Shown here piece by piece: positions 30,334-39,941 of a stretch of 64,000 bases of DNA (the stretch's first letter is position 1; every line of letters starts with the position of its first letter). This DNA comes from Pectobacterium aroidearum (lineage in GTDB: Bacteria > Pseudomonadota > Gammaproteobacteria > Enterobacterales > Enterobacteriaceae): NCBI RefSeq assembly GCF_041228105.1, contig NZ_CP166097.1, forward strand, positions 2,108,001-2,172,000, given 5' to 3'. The notes under the pieces were generated by a model. The model did not search any database. It saw only the letters and a list, made by a program, of their open reading frames with translations, and was not told the origin of the DNA. Both the position numbers and the translations under genes were made by a program.

Positions 30334-31248
30334 ATGTACTACGGTTTTGACATGGGCGGAACGAAAATTGAGCTGGGCGTGTTCGACGCCGAGCTGAACA
30401 AAGTATGGCAAAAGCGGGTGCCGACACCGCGTACGCATTACGATGAGCTGCTCACTATGCTGGTTGATCTGGTGCATGAGGCCGACGCACAGGTCGGTGT
30501 ACAGGGCAAGGTCGGTATTGGCATACCGGGAATACAAACGGGCGATAACGACGCGCTGTTTACCGCTAATCTGCCTGCGGCGATGGGCAAACCACTGCGT
30601 ACGGATCTGTCGCAGCGTTTGCAGCGAGATGTTCGTATCAACAACGATGCCAACTGCTTTGTGCTGTCGGAAGCGTGGGACGCGGAATTTCGTTCCTATC
30701 CTGTCGTTTTGGGCCTAATTCTGGGGACGGGGCTGGGTGGTGGACTGGTGATTAACGGGCGTCCGGTGGACGGGCGCAACGGTATCGCCGGTGAGTTTGG
30801 TCATCTCCGCCTGCCGTCCGACGCGCTGGATATCATCGGTGTGGATATTCCCCGCGTGAAGTGCGGCTGTGGGCAATCTGGCTGCATTGAGAATTATATT
30901 TCCGGCCGTGGTTTTGAATGGCTATATGAGCATATGTATGGTGAAGCTCTGCCTGCCGTAACCATCATCCGGCACTATCGTGGTGGAGAGGAAAAAGCAC
31001 GAGAATTTGTCGACCGTTTTATGGATTTGCTGGCGGCCTGTTTGGGTAACCTGCTGACCCTATTCGATCCGCATCTGCTGGTGCTAGGCGGCGGCCTGTC
31101 GAATTTTGATGAAATTTATCAGATTCTGCCGACGCGTCTTCCTTCACGACTTTTACCGATTGCGAAACTGCCACGGATAGAGAAAGCGCGTCACGGTGAT
31201 GCGGGCGGCGTACGTGGCGCGGCGTTGCTACACTTAATGGATAACTAG
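30334..31248 (+). CDS. nagK: N-acetyl-D-glucosamine kinase
   Basis: Phosphorylates GlcNAc recovered from murein recycling. ROK-family kinase of 304 aa (E. coli 303). ATP-binding [14 protein letters not shown] at the N-terminus, catalytic Asp in NNDANCF, ROK signature around [16 protein letters not shown] and zinc motif [13 protein letters not shown]. Good ribosome site TAAGGAG. cobB follows after 11 bases, as in E. coli. Confidence 0.96.
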   Translation: MYYGFDMGGTKIELGVFDAELNKVWQKRVPTPRTHYDELLTMLVDLVHEADAQVGVQGKVGIGIPGIQTGDNDALFTANLPAAMGKPLRTDLSQRLQRDVRINNDANCFVLSEAWDAEFRSYPVVLGLILGTGLGGGLVINGRPVDGRNGIAGEFGHLRLPSDALDIIGVDIPRVKCGCGQSGCIENYISGRGFEWLYEHMYGEALPAVTIIRHYRGGEEKAREFVDRFMDLLAACLGNLLTLFDPHLLVLGGGLSNFDEIYQILPTRLPSRLLPIAKLPRIEKARHGDAGGVRGAALLHLMDN

Positions 31249-31259
31249 CTGGAGAACGT

Positions 31260-32090
31260 ATGTATACGCGTCAACGATTAGGGCGTTTTCATAAGGGAAA
31301 GCGTATGCGGCAACAGCGTCTTCGTGCGCGTATTTTCCATCGTGATTATCTGGCAGCAAGCGAAGTGAAAAAACCGCGCGTGGTGGTACTGACGGGGGCT
31401 GGTATCTCAGCGGAGTCGGGTATTCGTACCTTTCGCGCTGCCGATGGCCTGTGGGAGGAACACCGCGTCGAGGATGTCGCCACGCCGGAAGGCTTTCAGC
31501 GTAACCCTGAGCTGGTGCAGGCGTTTTATAACGCTCGTCGCCGTCAGCTACAGCAGCCGGAAATTGTGCCAAATGCCGCACATCTGGCATTGGCCAACCT
31601 GGAAGCGATGCTGGAAGATAACTTCCTGCTGATTACGCAAAATATCGATAACCTGCATGAGCGTGCCGGTAGCCAGCGTGTCATTCATATGCACGGTGAG
31701 CTGCTGAAAATACGCTGTAGCCAAAGTGGACAGATCGTTGAGTGGACGGACGATCTCGCCGTCGGTGAACGCTGCCACTGCTGTCAATTTCCCGCGCCTT
31801 TACGCCCGCATGTAGTGTGGTTTGGTGAAATGCCGTTGCACATGGACAAGATTTACCATGCGCTGTCGCAGGCAGATTACTTTATTGCGATTGGCACATC
31901 GGGGCATGTGTATCCCGCTGCCGGTTTTGTCCATGAGGCTCATTCGCACGGTGCCTACACGCTGGAGCTGAATCTGGAGCCCAGCCAGGTAGAAAGCCAG
32001 TTTGATGAAAAAATCTACGGTCCCGCCAGTACAGTCGTGCCAGAGTTTGTCGCGGCCTGGCTGACGCGTGGTCAAAGCATCAAGTTTTAA
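31260..32090 (+). CDS. cobB: NAD-dependent protein lysine deacylase (sirtuin)
   Basis: Removes acetyl and succinyl groups from lysines, for example on acetyl-CoA synthetase. 276 aa (E. coli long form 279), including the basic N-terminal extension. NAD-binding [25 protein letters not shown] and catalytic His145 in HMHGEL are present. Tyr90 and Arg93 (FYNARRRQ), which recognise succinyl-lysine in class III sirtuins, are conserved. Zinc cysteines appear in IRCSQ and RCHCCQ. Probably cotranscribed with nagK. Confidence 0.96.
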   Translation: MYTRQRLGRFHKGKRMRQQRLRARIFHRDYLAASEVKKPRVVVLTGAGISAESGIRTFRAADGLWEEHRVEDVATPEGFQRNPELVQAFYNARRRQLQQPEIVPNAAHLALANLEAMLEDNFLLITQNIDNLHERAGSQRVIHMHGELLKIRCSQSGQIVEWTDDLAVGERCHCCQFPAPLRPHVVWFGEMPLHMDKIYHALSQADYFIAIGTSGHVYPAAGFVHEAHSHGAYTLELNLEPSQVESQFDEKIYGPASTVVPEFVAAWLTRGQSIKF

Positions 32091-32112
32091 ACGCCAGCAA
32101 AAAGTGAAAACG

Positions 32113-32355
32113 TCATGAATCGTATGAGGACGACGTTTTCTCTTGTTTATTTCTATCGTTGCCGCAGCAGCATTCGTCAAGCTGATCGAATGGCAACATG
32201 GCGGTGTGGTTAAAGAAACAATATTCACTCTCGCTACAGCGAGCATGAGCAGCGGTGTCTGTCGGCGAGGCCGCCTGTGGATGCCGTGGCTGTTGGCTGT
32301 CATGGCGTGACGATGTTCCATGAAGAGATAAGGTTCGTCGGAAAAAGTCCAGCAT
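32113..32355 (-). CDS. unidentified small Fur-boxed ORF, 80 aa
   Basis: Not recognised. ATG 32355 is preceded by GAGGG at proper spacing; the frame could extend to 32391. The product begins MLDFFRRTLSLHG (basic, amphipathic), then is polar and rich in His, Ser and Gln. A Cys-rich tail (ECCCGNDRNKQEK) may bind metal. A strong Fur-type palindrome at 32404-32426 stands about 50 bases upstream, where its promoter should be. Convergent with cobB. It could be a non-coding iron-regulated transcript instead; the coding call rests only on the start signals and the position of the box. Confidence 0.45.
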   Translation of the reverse strand: MLDFFRRTLSLHGTSSRHDSQQPRHPQAASPTDTAAHARCSESEYCFFNHTAMLPFDQLDECCCGNDRNKQEKTSSSYDS

Positions 32356-32403
32356 AGCGTTACCCTCACGGTATCTCATCACGATAGGCATGAGATAATT
32401 ATG

Positions 32404-32426
32404 TTAATGAGAGCTATTCTCATTAA
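32404..32426. promoter_or_regulatory. Fur box
   Basis: A perfect 9-bp inverted repeat (TTAATGAGA-N5-TCTCATTAA). The central 19 bases AATGAGAGCTATTCTCATT match the AATGANAATNATTNTCATT-type Fur consensus except at two central positions. Confidence 0.75.
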
Positions 32427-32483
32427 TGTAAGCTAAGCGTAGTTGATAATTCGGTGATGAGGGAATGACAATTGTCAAAATGT

Positions 32484-32611
<128 letters not shown>

Positions 32612-32665
32612 ACCACCGTTGTTCTATCCACCCGTCATGCCTGAATCGACAAAGACTTAGAACGA

Positions 32666-33382
32666 TCAGAATGTCCGTCTGGCCTCGGCCGCCAGTTCTT
32701 TCAGATAATTCAGATCGCACAATTCCACCTGATGGCCCCGATAGGTAATGTAGCCTTGCCGCTTCCAGTCGGACATCAATCGGCTCAATGTTTCACCGCG
32801 CATCCCTAATGACGTTGCGAGCTGCCCTCGGCTCACCGGTAATGTCAGTTGCTGCGTTTGCTGAATGTGGTGCTGCCGCAGCAGATAATCAGCCAGACGC
32901 TGTGGCGCGGAGCTGGATGTCAGCCAGTCGATTTGGTTGATCGTCGAATAGAGTTTTTTGCCCAGATAGTTGAGCAAACGCAGCGCCAGTTCCGGGCGCT
33001 GCAAACAAAACTGGTGAATATCATGCCGTGGAATCATCAGCGTATGGCCATCGCTCAACGCGCGGATATTCATCGGGAAACGGCCGTGATCCATAAACAC
33101 CGCCGCGATGGCGACAAACTCACCGCGTTCAAATTGCCCGAAGATCTTTTCATCCCCGCCATAGGTATGGCGAAAAGCCTGCAACTTTCCCGTTTCAACC
33201 AGCAAACAGTGCTGCATTTTGTCGCCTTCGCGAAACAGGACGTCATCCTGCCGGAAAAACAGGCGCTCGCTTTTTGCCAATAACTCACACACCACATCGC
33301 TGGGTTCACCGCGCATCCAGTCATGCTGAAACAGCACCTCACCGTATTCGTCGGGCGACAGCGCCTTTTTGACAAATGTCAT
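32666..33382 (-). CDS. Crp/Fnr-family transcriptional regulator
   Basis: 238 aa: N-terminal cyclic-nucleotide-binding-like beta-roll (DDVLFREGDKMQHCLLVETG), a long dimerisation helix and a C-terminal HTH (VSRGQLATSLGMRGETLSRL). The four cysteines of FNR are absent, so it carries no FNR-type Fe-S cluster, and the cAMP-contact pattern of CRP is not evident. It is divergent from a cupin gene and a methyltransferase gene. Effector unknown. Confidence 0.87.
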   Translation of the reverse strand: MTFVKKALSPDEYGEVLFQHDWMRGEPSDVVCELLAKSERLFFRQDDVLFREGDKMQHCLLVETGKLQAFRHTYGGDEKIFGQFERGEFVAIAAVFMDHGRFPMNIRALSDGHTLMIPRHDIHQFCLQRPELALRLLNYLGKKLYSTINQIDWLTSSSAPQRLADYLLRQHHIQQTQQLTLPVSRGQLATSLGMRGETLSRLMSDWKRQGYITYRGHQVELCDLNYLKELAAEARRTF

Positions 33383-33445
33383 TTGCCCTCCCAGAGGCTG
33401 GTATTACCATCAAGCCAGTAAATGAAAATAATAATCACTTGCATG

Positions 33446-33478
33446 GATTCGGCAAGCAAAATCACGGCATGCCGAATC
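33446..33478. promoter_or_regulatory. inverted repeat between crp-like and cupin genes
   Basis: GATTCGGCA and TGCCGAATC form perfect 9-bp arms 15 bases apart in the 116-base divergent region. Half-site spacing is wide for a standard Crp-family site, so it may be two half-operators or an RNA hairpin in the cupin leader. No T tract follows. Confidence 0.45.
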
Positions 33479-33498
33479 GAGAATAGCGGAGCGTTTCT

Positions 33499-33840
33499 AT
33501 GAAAGAAAATACCCTTCCGGCGGCACAGGCGCTGGTTCTCCATGAGTTGATTACCCCAACCGAACACGGTATCGCCAGCCGCGTATTGGCTCGTACCGAC
33601 GGCGGCAATGTCACGTTGTTTGCTTTCGATCAGGGGCAGGGGTTGAGTGAACACAGTGCGCCTTATGATGCACTGGTTATGGTGCTTGAAGGTGAATTAT
33701 TGCTGACGATCGGTGGCGAACCCGTTGTCGCGCAGCCTGGCACGTTGGTGCGTATGCCAGCCAATATCCCACATGCCGTTGATGCGCAGCAGTCGTCGCG
33801 TATGTTGCTGACCATGTTGAAGACGCTGAAAACGAACTAA
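33499..33840 (+). CDS. small cupin-domain protein
   Basis: 113 aa single-domain cupin. The beta-barrel motifs are seen as LVMVLEGELLLTIGGE and PGTLVRMPANIPHAV. The first metal motif keeps few ligands (EHSAPYDALV), so a metal site is possible but incomplete. GGAG precedes the ATG. The gene is divergent from the Crp-like regulator and 52 bases upstream of the methyltransferase gene. The role is not known; such proteins can bind small ligands or metals. Confidence 0.82.
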   Translation: MKENTLPAAQALVLHELITPTEHGIASRVLARTDGGNVTLFAFDQGQGLSEHSAPYDALVMVLEGELLLTIGGEPVVAQPGTLVRMPANIPHAVDAQQSSRMLLTMLKTLKTN

Positions 33841-33892
33841 ACAGCTATTTCATAAACGGCTAACGCGATAAACAGAATTAAGGAGTGACAGT

Positions 33893-34657
33893 ATGAGCGA
33901 TCATGAAGCAGGGCATAAATTTTTAGCCCGATTGGGGAAAAAACGTCTGCGTCCCGGCGGCAGAAAGGCGACCGAGTGGCTGCTCAGTCAGGCTGGGTTC
34001 CGGCAGGACAGCGTCGTGCTGGAAGTTGCCTGCAATATGGGCACTACGGCGATGGAGATCGCCCGTCGTTTTGGCTGTCAGGTCATCGGTGCGGATATGG
34101 ATAAAGCCGCGCTAGAGAAGGCGCAGGAAAATGTCGCGGCGAACGGTCTGGCTTCGCAGGTCACGATTATGCAGGCGAATGCGCTGGAACTGCCGTTTCC
34201 CGATAATCACTTTGACGTGGTGATTAACGAAGCCATGTTGACGATGTATGCCGACAAGGCCAAGAGCCGGATTATTGCTGAATATTATCGCGTGCTGAAA
34301 CCGGGTGGCCGCCTGATTACTCACGATATCATGCTGCTCTCCGAGAAAGATACCGGGGCATTGCAGGCGGTGGAACAGATGCACAAAGCGATCAACGTAC
34401 ATGCTCAGCCGATGCTGCGTGAGCGCTGGGTGACGCTGTTTCAGGAGTGTGGTTTTAGCAAGGTTAGCTACGATAACGGTGCAATGACGCTGCTGACGCC
34501 ACAAGGGCTGATTTATGATGAAGGTTTGGCTGGCGCGGCGCGCATCGTAAAAAATGCACTGAAGAAAGAAAACCGTGGCATGTTCTTCAACATGTTTCAT
34601 ACCTTCCGCCGCAATCGCAACCAGCTTAACTATATTGCGGTATGCAGCACGAAGTAG
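33893..34657 (+). CDS. class I SAM-dependent methyltransferase
   Basis: 254 aa with AAGGAG ahead of the start. Motif I is VLEVACNMGTTAMEIA, followed by the acidic strand-2 end VIGADMDKAAL; the post-motif NALELPFPDNHFDVVINEAML and YRVLKPGGRLITHD are of the UbiE/Methyltransf_11 type. Likely cotranscribed with the upstream cupin gene. Substrate unknown; the family covers small metabolites. Confidence 0.85.
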   Translation: MSDHEAGHKFLARLGKKRLRPGGRKATEWLLSQAGFRQDSVVLEVACNMGTTAMEIARRFGCQVIGADMDKAALEKAQENVAANGLASQVTIMQANALELPFPDNHFDVVINEAMLTMYADKAKSRIIAEYYRVLKPGGRLITHDIMLLSEKDTGALQAVEQMHKAINVHAQPMLRERWVTLFQECGFSKVSYDNGAMTLLTPQGLIYDEGLAGAARIVKNALKKENRGMFFNMFHTFRRNRNQLNYIAVCSTK

Positions 34658-34793
34658 CGTTCATATTCATTTTGATTGCATTGCGATAACAAGGAAAAAG
34701 CGTGTAAGGCGGGCGAAATCGTTTAACATACGTGACAGGACGTTATCTTAACTGCGCTTTTTCATTGCGCTGGATCCCTTGTTACGGTGAACA

Positions 34794-35831
34794 ATGCAGC
34801 CATTATCGCCGGGTGATATCCCGCTAAAGCACGCGACGCAGTTGCCTCACTACAGCCAGCTAAAACAACAGCAGTACAGACGCGATCGTCGGAGTCTGGT
34901 ACTGCTGTTGGCGTTTCTCGCGCTTACGCTGGTCGTCAGTTTGTGTGCCGGGGAACGCTGGATTTGGCCGACGGCCTGGCTGGATGAGGCTCAGCAACTC
35001 TTTGTCTGGCAGTTGCGTTTGCCCAGAACGCTGGCCGTGATGCTGGTGGGGGCCAGTCTGGCAATGTCGGGCACTGTGATGCAGGCCGTCTTTGATAATC
35101 CATTGGCGGAGCCGGGGCTGCTGGGTGTGGCGAACGGCGCAGGCGTGGCCTTAGTGCTGACGGTGCTGCTGGGGCAGGGACTGCTGCCCGTCTGGACGTT
35201 AAGTCTGAGCGCGATAGCTGGCGCGCTGCTGATTACCTTTCTGTTACTTCATTTTGCCCGTCGTCATATTTCCAATACCCGTCTATTACTCATCGGCATT
35301 GCGCTCGGCATTATCTGTAGTGCGGTGATGACCTGGGCCGTCTATTTCAGTACCAGTCTCGATTTACGCCAACTGATGTACTGGATGATGGGCGGCTTCA
35401 GTGGCATTGACTGGCGGCACGGCTGGCTGATGTTGGCGCTCTTGCCGCTGTTGCTGTGGTTAAGCCGTCAGGGGACGGTGCTGAACGGGTTGACGCTCGG
35501 CGAGATTCAGGCGCGTCAGTTGGGCATTCCGGTCTATCGCTGGCGCACGATTCTCGTGCTGGTCATGGGCGTACAGGTTGGGCTGAGCGTGGCGCTGGCT
35601 GGCATCATCGCGTTTATTGGCTTGGTGATCCCGCATATGTTGCGGCTGTGCGGGTTGACCGATCAACGTTATTTATTGAACGGCTGTGTGTTGGCTGGCG
35701 GCGGGGTTCTGCTGCTGGCGGATACGGTCGCGCGCGTTGCGCTGAGTGCAGCTGAGTTGCCGATAGGCGTGGTTACCGCTACGCTGGGATCGCCATGGTT
35801 TATCTGGCTGTTATTACGTAATCGGTTGTAG
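34794..35831 (+). CDS. btuC: vitamin B12 ABC transporter permease
   Basis: Inner-membrane subunit of BtuCDF cobalamin import. 345 aa (E. coli 326), about 10 membrane segments of the FecCD type. Conserved stretches include [50 protein letters not shown] and [16 protein letters not shown]. The N-terminus is about 20 residues longer than in E. coli, so a later start is possible. In E. coli ihfA precedes btuC; here a methyltransferase gene does. I see no cobalamin riboswitch in the 136-base gap. Confidence 0.95.
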   Translation: MQPLSPGDIPLKHATQLPHYSQLKQQQYRRDRRSLVLLLAFLALTLVVSLCAGERWIWPTAWLDEAQQLFVWQLRLPRTLAVMLVGASLAMSGTVMQAVFDNPLAEPGLLGVANGAGVALVLTVLLGQGLLPVWTLSLSAIAGALLITFLLLHFARRHISNTRLLLIGIALGIICSAVMTWAVYFSTSLDLRQLMYWMMGGFSGIDWRHGWLMLALLPLLLWLSRQGTVLNGLTLGEIQARQLGIPVYRWRTILVLVMGVQVGLSVALAGIIAFIGLVIPHMLRLCGLTDQRYLLNGCVLAGGGVLLLADTVARVALSAAELPIGVVTATLGSPWFIWLLLRNRL

Positions 35832-35882
35832 CGATATGTCTTGTTTTATCCATTCTTATTGATCATTAAAGGGAGCAAAACG

Positions 35883-36434
35883 ATGAGCACTGAAATCTAC
35901 GCTATTCCACTGACTACTATCGACGGGAAAGCGACAACGTTTGAGGCGTTTAAAGGGCAGGTTGCTTTAGTCGTCAACGTCGCCTCTCAATGCGGCCTGA
36001 CGAAGCAATACGACGCGCTGGAAAAACTCTATGAAACCTATCGTGACAAAGGCTTGGTCGTGCTGGGATTCCCCTCCAATGAATTTGCCGGTCAGGAACC
36101 GGGGTCGGAAGCAGAGATCCAGGCGTTCTGCCGTGGGACGTTTGGCGTTCAGTTCCCGATGTTCAGCAAGATTGAAGTGAATGGCGAGAATCGTCATCCG
36201 CTGTACCAGTTGTTAATTCGTGAACAGCCAGAAGCCAACGGAACCTGGAAAAGTGACTTTTTTGCGCGTTTGGTCAATAAGGGACGTAAGCCTAAGAACC
36301 CGGAAGACATTCTGTGGAATTTCGAAAAATTCCTGGTAGATCGCGAAGGGCGTGTGATTGATCGCTTTGCGCCGGATATGGCACCTGACCATGACACTAT
36401 CGTGAAAGCGATCGACGATGCGCTGGCAAAATAA
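35883..36434 (+). CDS. btuE: glutathione/thioredoxin peroxidase BtuE
   Basis: Non-essential member of the btu operon; reduces hydrogen peroxide and organic peroxides. 183 aa from ATG 35883 (ribosome site AAAGGGAG), as in E. coli; the frame to 35841 is not conserved. Glutathione peroxidase motifs VNVASQCGLTKQY with the peroxidatic Cys, LGFPSNEFAGQEPG and the WNFEKFLVDREG block with the catalytic Trp are present. btuD begins immediately after the stop. Confidence 0.95.
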   Translation: MSTEIYAIPLTTIDGKATTFEAFKGQVALVVNVASQCGLTKQYDALEKLYETYRDKGLVVLGFPSNEFAGQEPGSEAEIQAFCRGTFGVQFPMFSKIEVNGENRHPLYQLLIREQPEANGTWKSDFFARLVNKGRKPKNPEDILWNFEKFLVDREGRVIDRFAPDMAPDHDTIVKAIDDALAK

Positions 36435-37211
36435 TTGACGCAACAGACTTCTCCGGTATTGGAGCTGCGACAGGCTGGTGCCTCGCCGCGTTTGTCACCG
36501 ACGACGGCGGAGTGTCGTCGCGGTGAACTGCTGCATATCATTGGCCCGAACGGCGCCGGAAAGAGTACATTGCTGGCAAGGGCGGCGGGGTTGCTGGCGG
36601 GAGAAGGCGAAGTCTTGCTGGCTGGCACGTCGCTGTCGCAGTATACGGCGGCAGATTTGGCCATACGGCGTGCCTATCTGGCACAGCAGCAACCGCCGCT
36701 GGCGCTGATGCCGGTATTCCAATACTGGCAACTGCATCAACCGCCTCTGGCTCAGGAATACGCGGTTGAAAAAGTAGTGCATCTTCTGGCGGAACGCCTG
36801 ATGTTAACCGACAAGTTGGCGCGTCCGCTTACGCAACTGTCGGGGGGCGAGTGGCAGCGCGTTCGGCTGGCGGCGGCGCTGTTGCAGATTTGGCCGACCC
36901 TCAATCCGCACGCGCGTCTGTTGCTGCTGGATGAACCGACCAATAGCCTTGATGTGGCGCAGCAGGTGGCGCTGGATGCGTTACTGAGTGAACTCTGCCG
37001 TTCTGGCATCACGGTTGTGGTTTGCACACACGACCTGAACCACAGTGCCCACCATGCGGATCGCGTATGGCTATTGTCGGCAGGCGCTCTGGTGGCTCAG
37101 GGCGAAACGGCCGAGGTCATGCGGCCGGAGGTGCTGTCCCCAGTATTCGGTGTCGCGTTTCAGCGGCACGTGGTCGATGGTAAAAACTGGATCATCACTC
37201 GTAGTGCCTGA
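36435..37211 (+). CDS. btuD: vitamin B12 ABC transporter ATPase
   Basis: ATP-binding subunit of BtuCDF, 258 aa. The start is a TTG directly abutting the btuE stop, so translation is coupled; no ATG is suitably placed. Walker [10 protein letters not shown], signature LSGGEWQRVRLAAALL, Walker B LLLLDEPTNSLD and H-loop CTHDLNHSAHHA are intact. Slightly longer than E. coli BtuD (249). Confidence 0.94.
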   Translation: MTQQTSPVLELRQAGASPRLSPTTAECRRGELLHIIGPNGAGKSTLLARAAGLLAGEGEVLLAGTSLSQYTAADLAIRRAYLAQQQPPLALMPVFQYWQLHQPPLAQEYAVEKVVHLLAERLMLTDKLARPLTQLSGGEWQRVRLAAALLQIWPTLNPHARLLLLDEPTNSLDVAQQVALDALLSELCRSGITVVVCTHDLNHSAHHADRVWLLSAGALVAQGETAEVMRPEVLSPVFGVAFQRHVVDGKNWIITRSA

Positions 37212-37343
37212 TGCCGAGAGAAAATCTGCGTCGTTAGAAAATAGGAAAAATCGCCTTTACTTGCCAGTCACCCCGATTAAACGCTAAATTAATCCAATAC
37301 CTAGCATTTTCAAACGCCAGAGGTCTATGGCCTGAGCGGTTTT

Positions 37344-37832
37344 ATGGTAATTGCGATGATACGTTTACGACACGCTTTGATTCTCGCCAGCCTGATTTTG
37401 GTCGGTTGTAGCAGTAGCCGGCATAATAATCCGCCGCCGAACGCGCGTCTGAGCGATTCGATCATGGTGATGGTGCAGCTAAACGATCAACTGGGACAAT
37501 GGTACAGAACGCCTTATCGTTATGGCGGGCTGGATCGTAATGGTGTCGATTGTTCCGGCTTTGTCTACCTGACGTTCCGCGATAAATTTGGCATGCAGCT
37601 GCCGCGCACCACCGAAGAACAAACCGAATTGGGCGAGCGCATTGATCGCGAGAATCTGTTACCGGGCGATTTGGTTTTTTTCAAAACCGGCAGCGGTAGC
37701 AGCGGGTTGCACGTCGGTATTTATGACAAAGACGACCAGTTTATTCATGCCTCCACCAGTCAGGGCGTAATCCGTTCGTCGTTGGATAACGTGTACTGGA
37801 AACGGGCTTACTGGCAGGCTCGCCGCATCTGA
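37344..37832 (+). CDS. nlpC: NlpC/P60-family lipoprotein
   Basis: Predicted lipoprotein endopeptidase of the NlpC/P60 fold acting on peptidoglycan peptides. 162 aa from ATG 37344 (weak GAGCGG site); ATG 37356 gives 158 aa, closer to E. coli (154). Lipobox LVGC with Cys22 of the longer form. Catalytic Cys in GVDCSGFVY, His in GLHVGIYD and the polar third residue in FIHAS. Downstream of btuCED as in E. coli. Confidence 0.92.
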   Translation: MVIAMIRLRHALILASLILVGCSSSRHNNPPPNARLSDSIMVMVQLNDQLGQWYRTPYRYGGLDRNGVDCSGFVYLTFRDKFGMQLPRTTEEQTELGERIDRENLLPGDLVFFKTGSGSSGLHVGIYDKDDQFIHASTSQGVIRSSLDNVYWKRAYWQARRI

Positions 37833-37874
37833 TTTTCTCCCTTTATTTAGTGTACTTACAGCACGGAGCTGCTC

Positions 37875-38891
37875 ATGTCCTCTCTGCGTTTATTGATCTC
37901 TGACTCTTACGATCCCTGGTTTAATCTGGCCGTTGAGGAATGCATCTTTCGCCAGATGCCCACTACGCAGCGGGTGTTGTTTTTGTGGCGTAATGCGGAA
38001 ACTGTGGTCATTGGTCGTGCCCAAAACCCGTGGAAAGAGTGCAATACGCGGCGGATGGAAGAGGATGGCATCAAGCTGGCACGACGCAGCAGCGGCGGCG
38101 GGGCGGTTTTTCACGATCTCGGGAATACCTGTTTTACCTTTATGGCGGGCAAACCGGAGTACGATAAAAGCGTCTCAACGCAGATCGTTCTGGATGCACT
38201 CAGTGCTCTTGGGTTAAAAGCCAGCGCGTCAGGTCGCAACGATCTGGTGGTGGAAACCGCAGACGGTGTGCGCAAGGTGTCCGGTTCTGCCTATCGCGAA
38301 ACGAAAGATCGCGGCTTTCATCACGGCACGCTACTGCTAAACGCAGACCTCAATCGTTTAGCCGATTACTTGAACCCAGACATTAAAAAACTACAGGCAA
38401 AAGGGATTACGTCTGTGCGTTCTCGCGTTGCCAATCTGGTGGAGTTGCTGCCTTCTGTCGATCATCAGGTGATCTGTCAGGCGGTGACGCAGGCCTTCTT
38501 CGATTATTTCGGCGAACAGTGCGAGCCGGAAATTATCTCGCCTTCTGCTTACCCCGATTTACCGGGGTTCAGCGAACAGTTTGCGCGTCAAAGTAGCTGG
38601 GAATGGAATTTCGGTCAGGCGCCGGACTTCTCGCATTTACTTGATAACCGATTTACCTGGGGCGGGATTGAATTGCATTTTGATGTGGAACGCGGCGTGA
38701 TTGTCCGCGCGCAGGTTTATACCGATAGCCTGAACCCTGCGCCGTTAGAAGCACTCGCTTGCGCATTACAGGGAACGGTATATCGCCCGGAAAATATGGC
38801 GGCAACGTGTCAGGCATTGATTACCGCTTTCCCTGAACAGCAAAACGAATTGCAGGAACTGGCTGAGTGGCTGGAGCAGAGTTTGCGTTAA
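37875..38891 (+). CDS. lplA: lipoate-protein ligase A
   Basis: Attaches scavenged lipoate to E2 and GcvH domains through lipoyl-AMP. 338 aa, the same length as E. coli LplA and collinear. Adenylate-binding [20 protein letters not shown] is near residues 69-88 and [20 protein letters not shown] contains the catalytic lysine. The C-terminal accessory domain is complete. In E. coli lplA is elsewhere; here it lies between nlpC and the rflP-like gene. Confidence 0.97.
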   Translation: MSSLRLLISDSYDPWFNLAVEECIFRQMPTTQRVLFLWRNAETVVIGRAQNPWKECNTRRMEEDGIKLARRSSGGGAVFHDLGNTCFTFMAGKPEYDKSVSTQIVLDALSALGLKASASGRNDLVVETADGVRKVSGSAYRETKDRGFHHGTLLLNADLNRLADYLNPDIKKLQAKGITSVRSRVANLVELLPSVDHQVICQAVTQAFFDYFGEQCEPEIISPSAYPDLPGFSEQFARQSSWEWNFGQAPDFSHLLDNRFTWGGIELHFDVERGVIVRAQVYTDSLNPAPLEALACALQGTVYRPENMAATCQALITAFPEQQNELQELAEWLEQSLR

Positions 38892-39029
38892 AACGTGAAA
38901 TTCGCTGCTAAATGAGTCCTGTTGCATGGCAGAAAGACGCTTTTCGTGCGTTATGCGAATAAGCGCTGTAGATTCATCTATAATAATAACGTAATGTGAT
39001 TATTATTAATCTCCATGCAGTACAGGATC

Positions 39030-39755
39030 ATGCGCATCCACCTTGCTGTTGACTACACCAGTGACTATGTTTTCTGGCCGATATTCAGGTTGGATGGAAC
39101 GTTGCTGGCAGTCGAAATGATAAGCCATTTTAATGGTCTTTCGGGCAAGCTGAGCATGCCTGCCGATATTCTTCTCATGCAATTAAATCCACGCCAGAAG
39201 CATGATTTGGTTCATGAACAGCTGCTTTTTATCAAAGAAAAATCCGCATGGTTTATCGATAACCACATTCAATTGGTGCTGAAGGTGGGGCGTGAAATAG
39301 CAGAAATTTTAATCAATTCTGAAGTGCTGCGCGGCGAAATCAAACGTCTCGACTTTGTCCTGTTGGAAATTAATGAGTTTTTCCCGCAGCTCTCGCAGGG
39401 AAAAGAAAACGCCATGTTGCTGAATCTGAGTCAGGCCTTTCCTTTATGGCTGGATAATTTTGGTTCTGGAAAGACAACGCTTAAGCCTTTGTATGATGGC
39501 CTGGTACAAGGTGTAAAGTTGGATCGCCAGTTCATTGGGCAACTTTTATCGCGTCCGGCAAATACGTTGATGATGGAGCCGTTGCTGCGGACGATTAAAA
39601 GCAGCTATTCAGGCATCAGCATTGTCGCCAAGGAGATCGACACCGTGGCGATTCTGAACACAATGAGACTACTGGACATTGATGCCGTTCAGGGGCAAAT
39701 GTGGCCTGCCGTACATTTTGACGAACTTGAGCCACACACGGCGCTTATTGGCTAA
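39030..39755 (+). CDS. rflP: degenerate EAL-domain protein, RflP (YdiV)-like
   Basis: 241 aa from ATG 39030, preceded by AGGA (ATG 39015 is an alternative). It aligns with E. coli YdiV/RflP (237 aa), for example VQGQMWPAV and VKLDRQFIGQLL. The EAL signature is degraded to VEMI and the catalytic metal-binding set is not recognisable, so c-di-GMP hydrolysis is not expected. E. coli RflP instead binds FlhD and targets FlhDC for degradation. Position between nlpC and selO is that of E. coli ydiV. An anti-flagellar role here is inference. Confidence 0.85.
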   Translation: MRIHLAVDYTSDYVFWPIFRLDGTLLAVEMISHFNGLSGKLSMPADILLMQLNPRQKHDLVHEQLLFIKEKSAWFIDNHIQLVLKVGREIAEILINSEVLRGEIKRLDFVLLEINEFFPQLSQGKENAMLLNLSQAFPLWLDNFGSGKTTLKPLYDGLVQGVKLDRQFIGQLLSRPANTLMMEPLLRTIKSSYSGISIVAKEIDTVAILNTMRLLDIDAVQGQMWPAVHFDELEPHTALIG

Positions 39756-39941
39756 TTCAATCGGTCTAACTACTTTTCGGATGTGAGGTTTTTTTGGATC
39801 TCGCTTGTGAAGCGAATACCCTTATGTTTCCTCCGTGTTAATTTCATTACCATCCCTCTACACTTTCTGCATACCCGTTAGTCGATGTGTGGTGAGCGTG
39901 TGGCTCTCTTCACCTGAACAGGGTGGTATTAGGGAGACAAG

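Noticed and set aside
34658..34793. Cobalamin riboswitch before btuC
   Set aside because: The gap is only 136 bases and lacks a recognisable B12-box (GCCACTG-type) or the long fold required.
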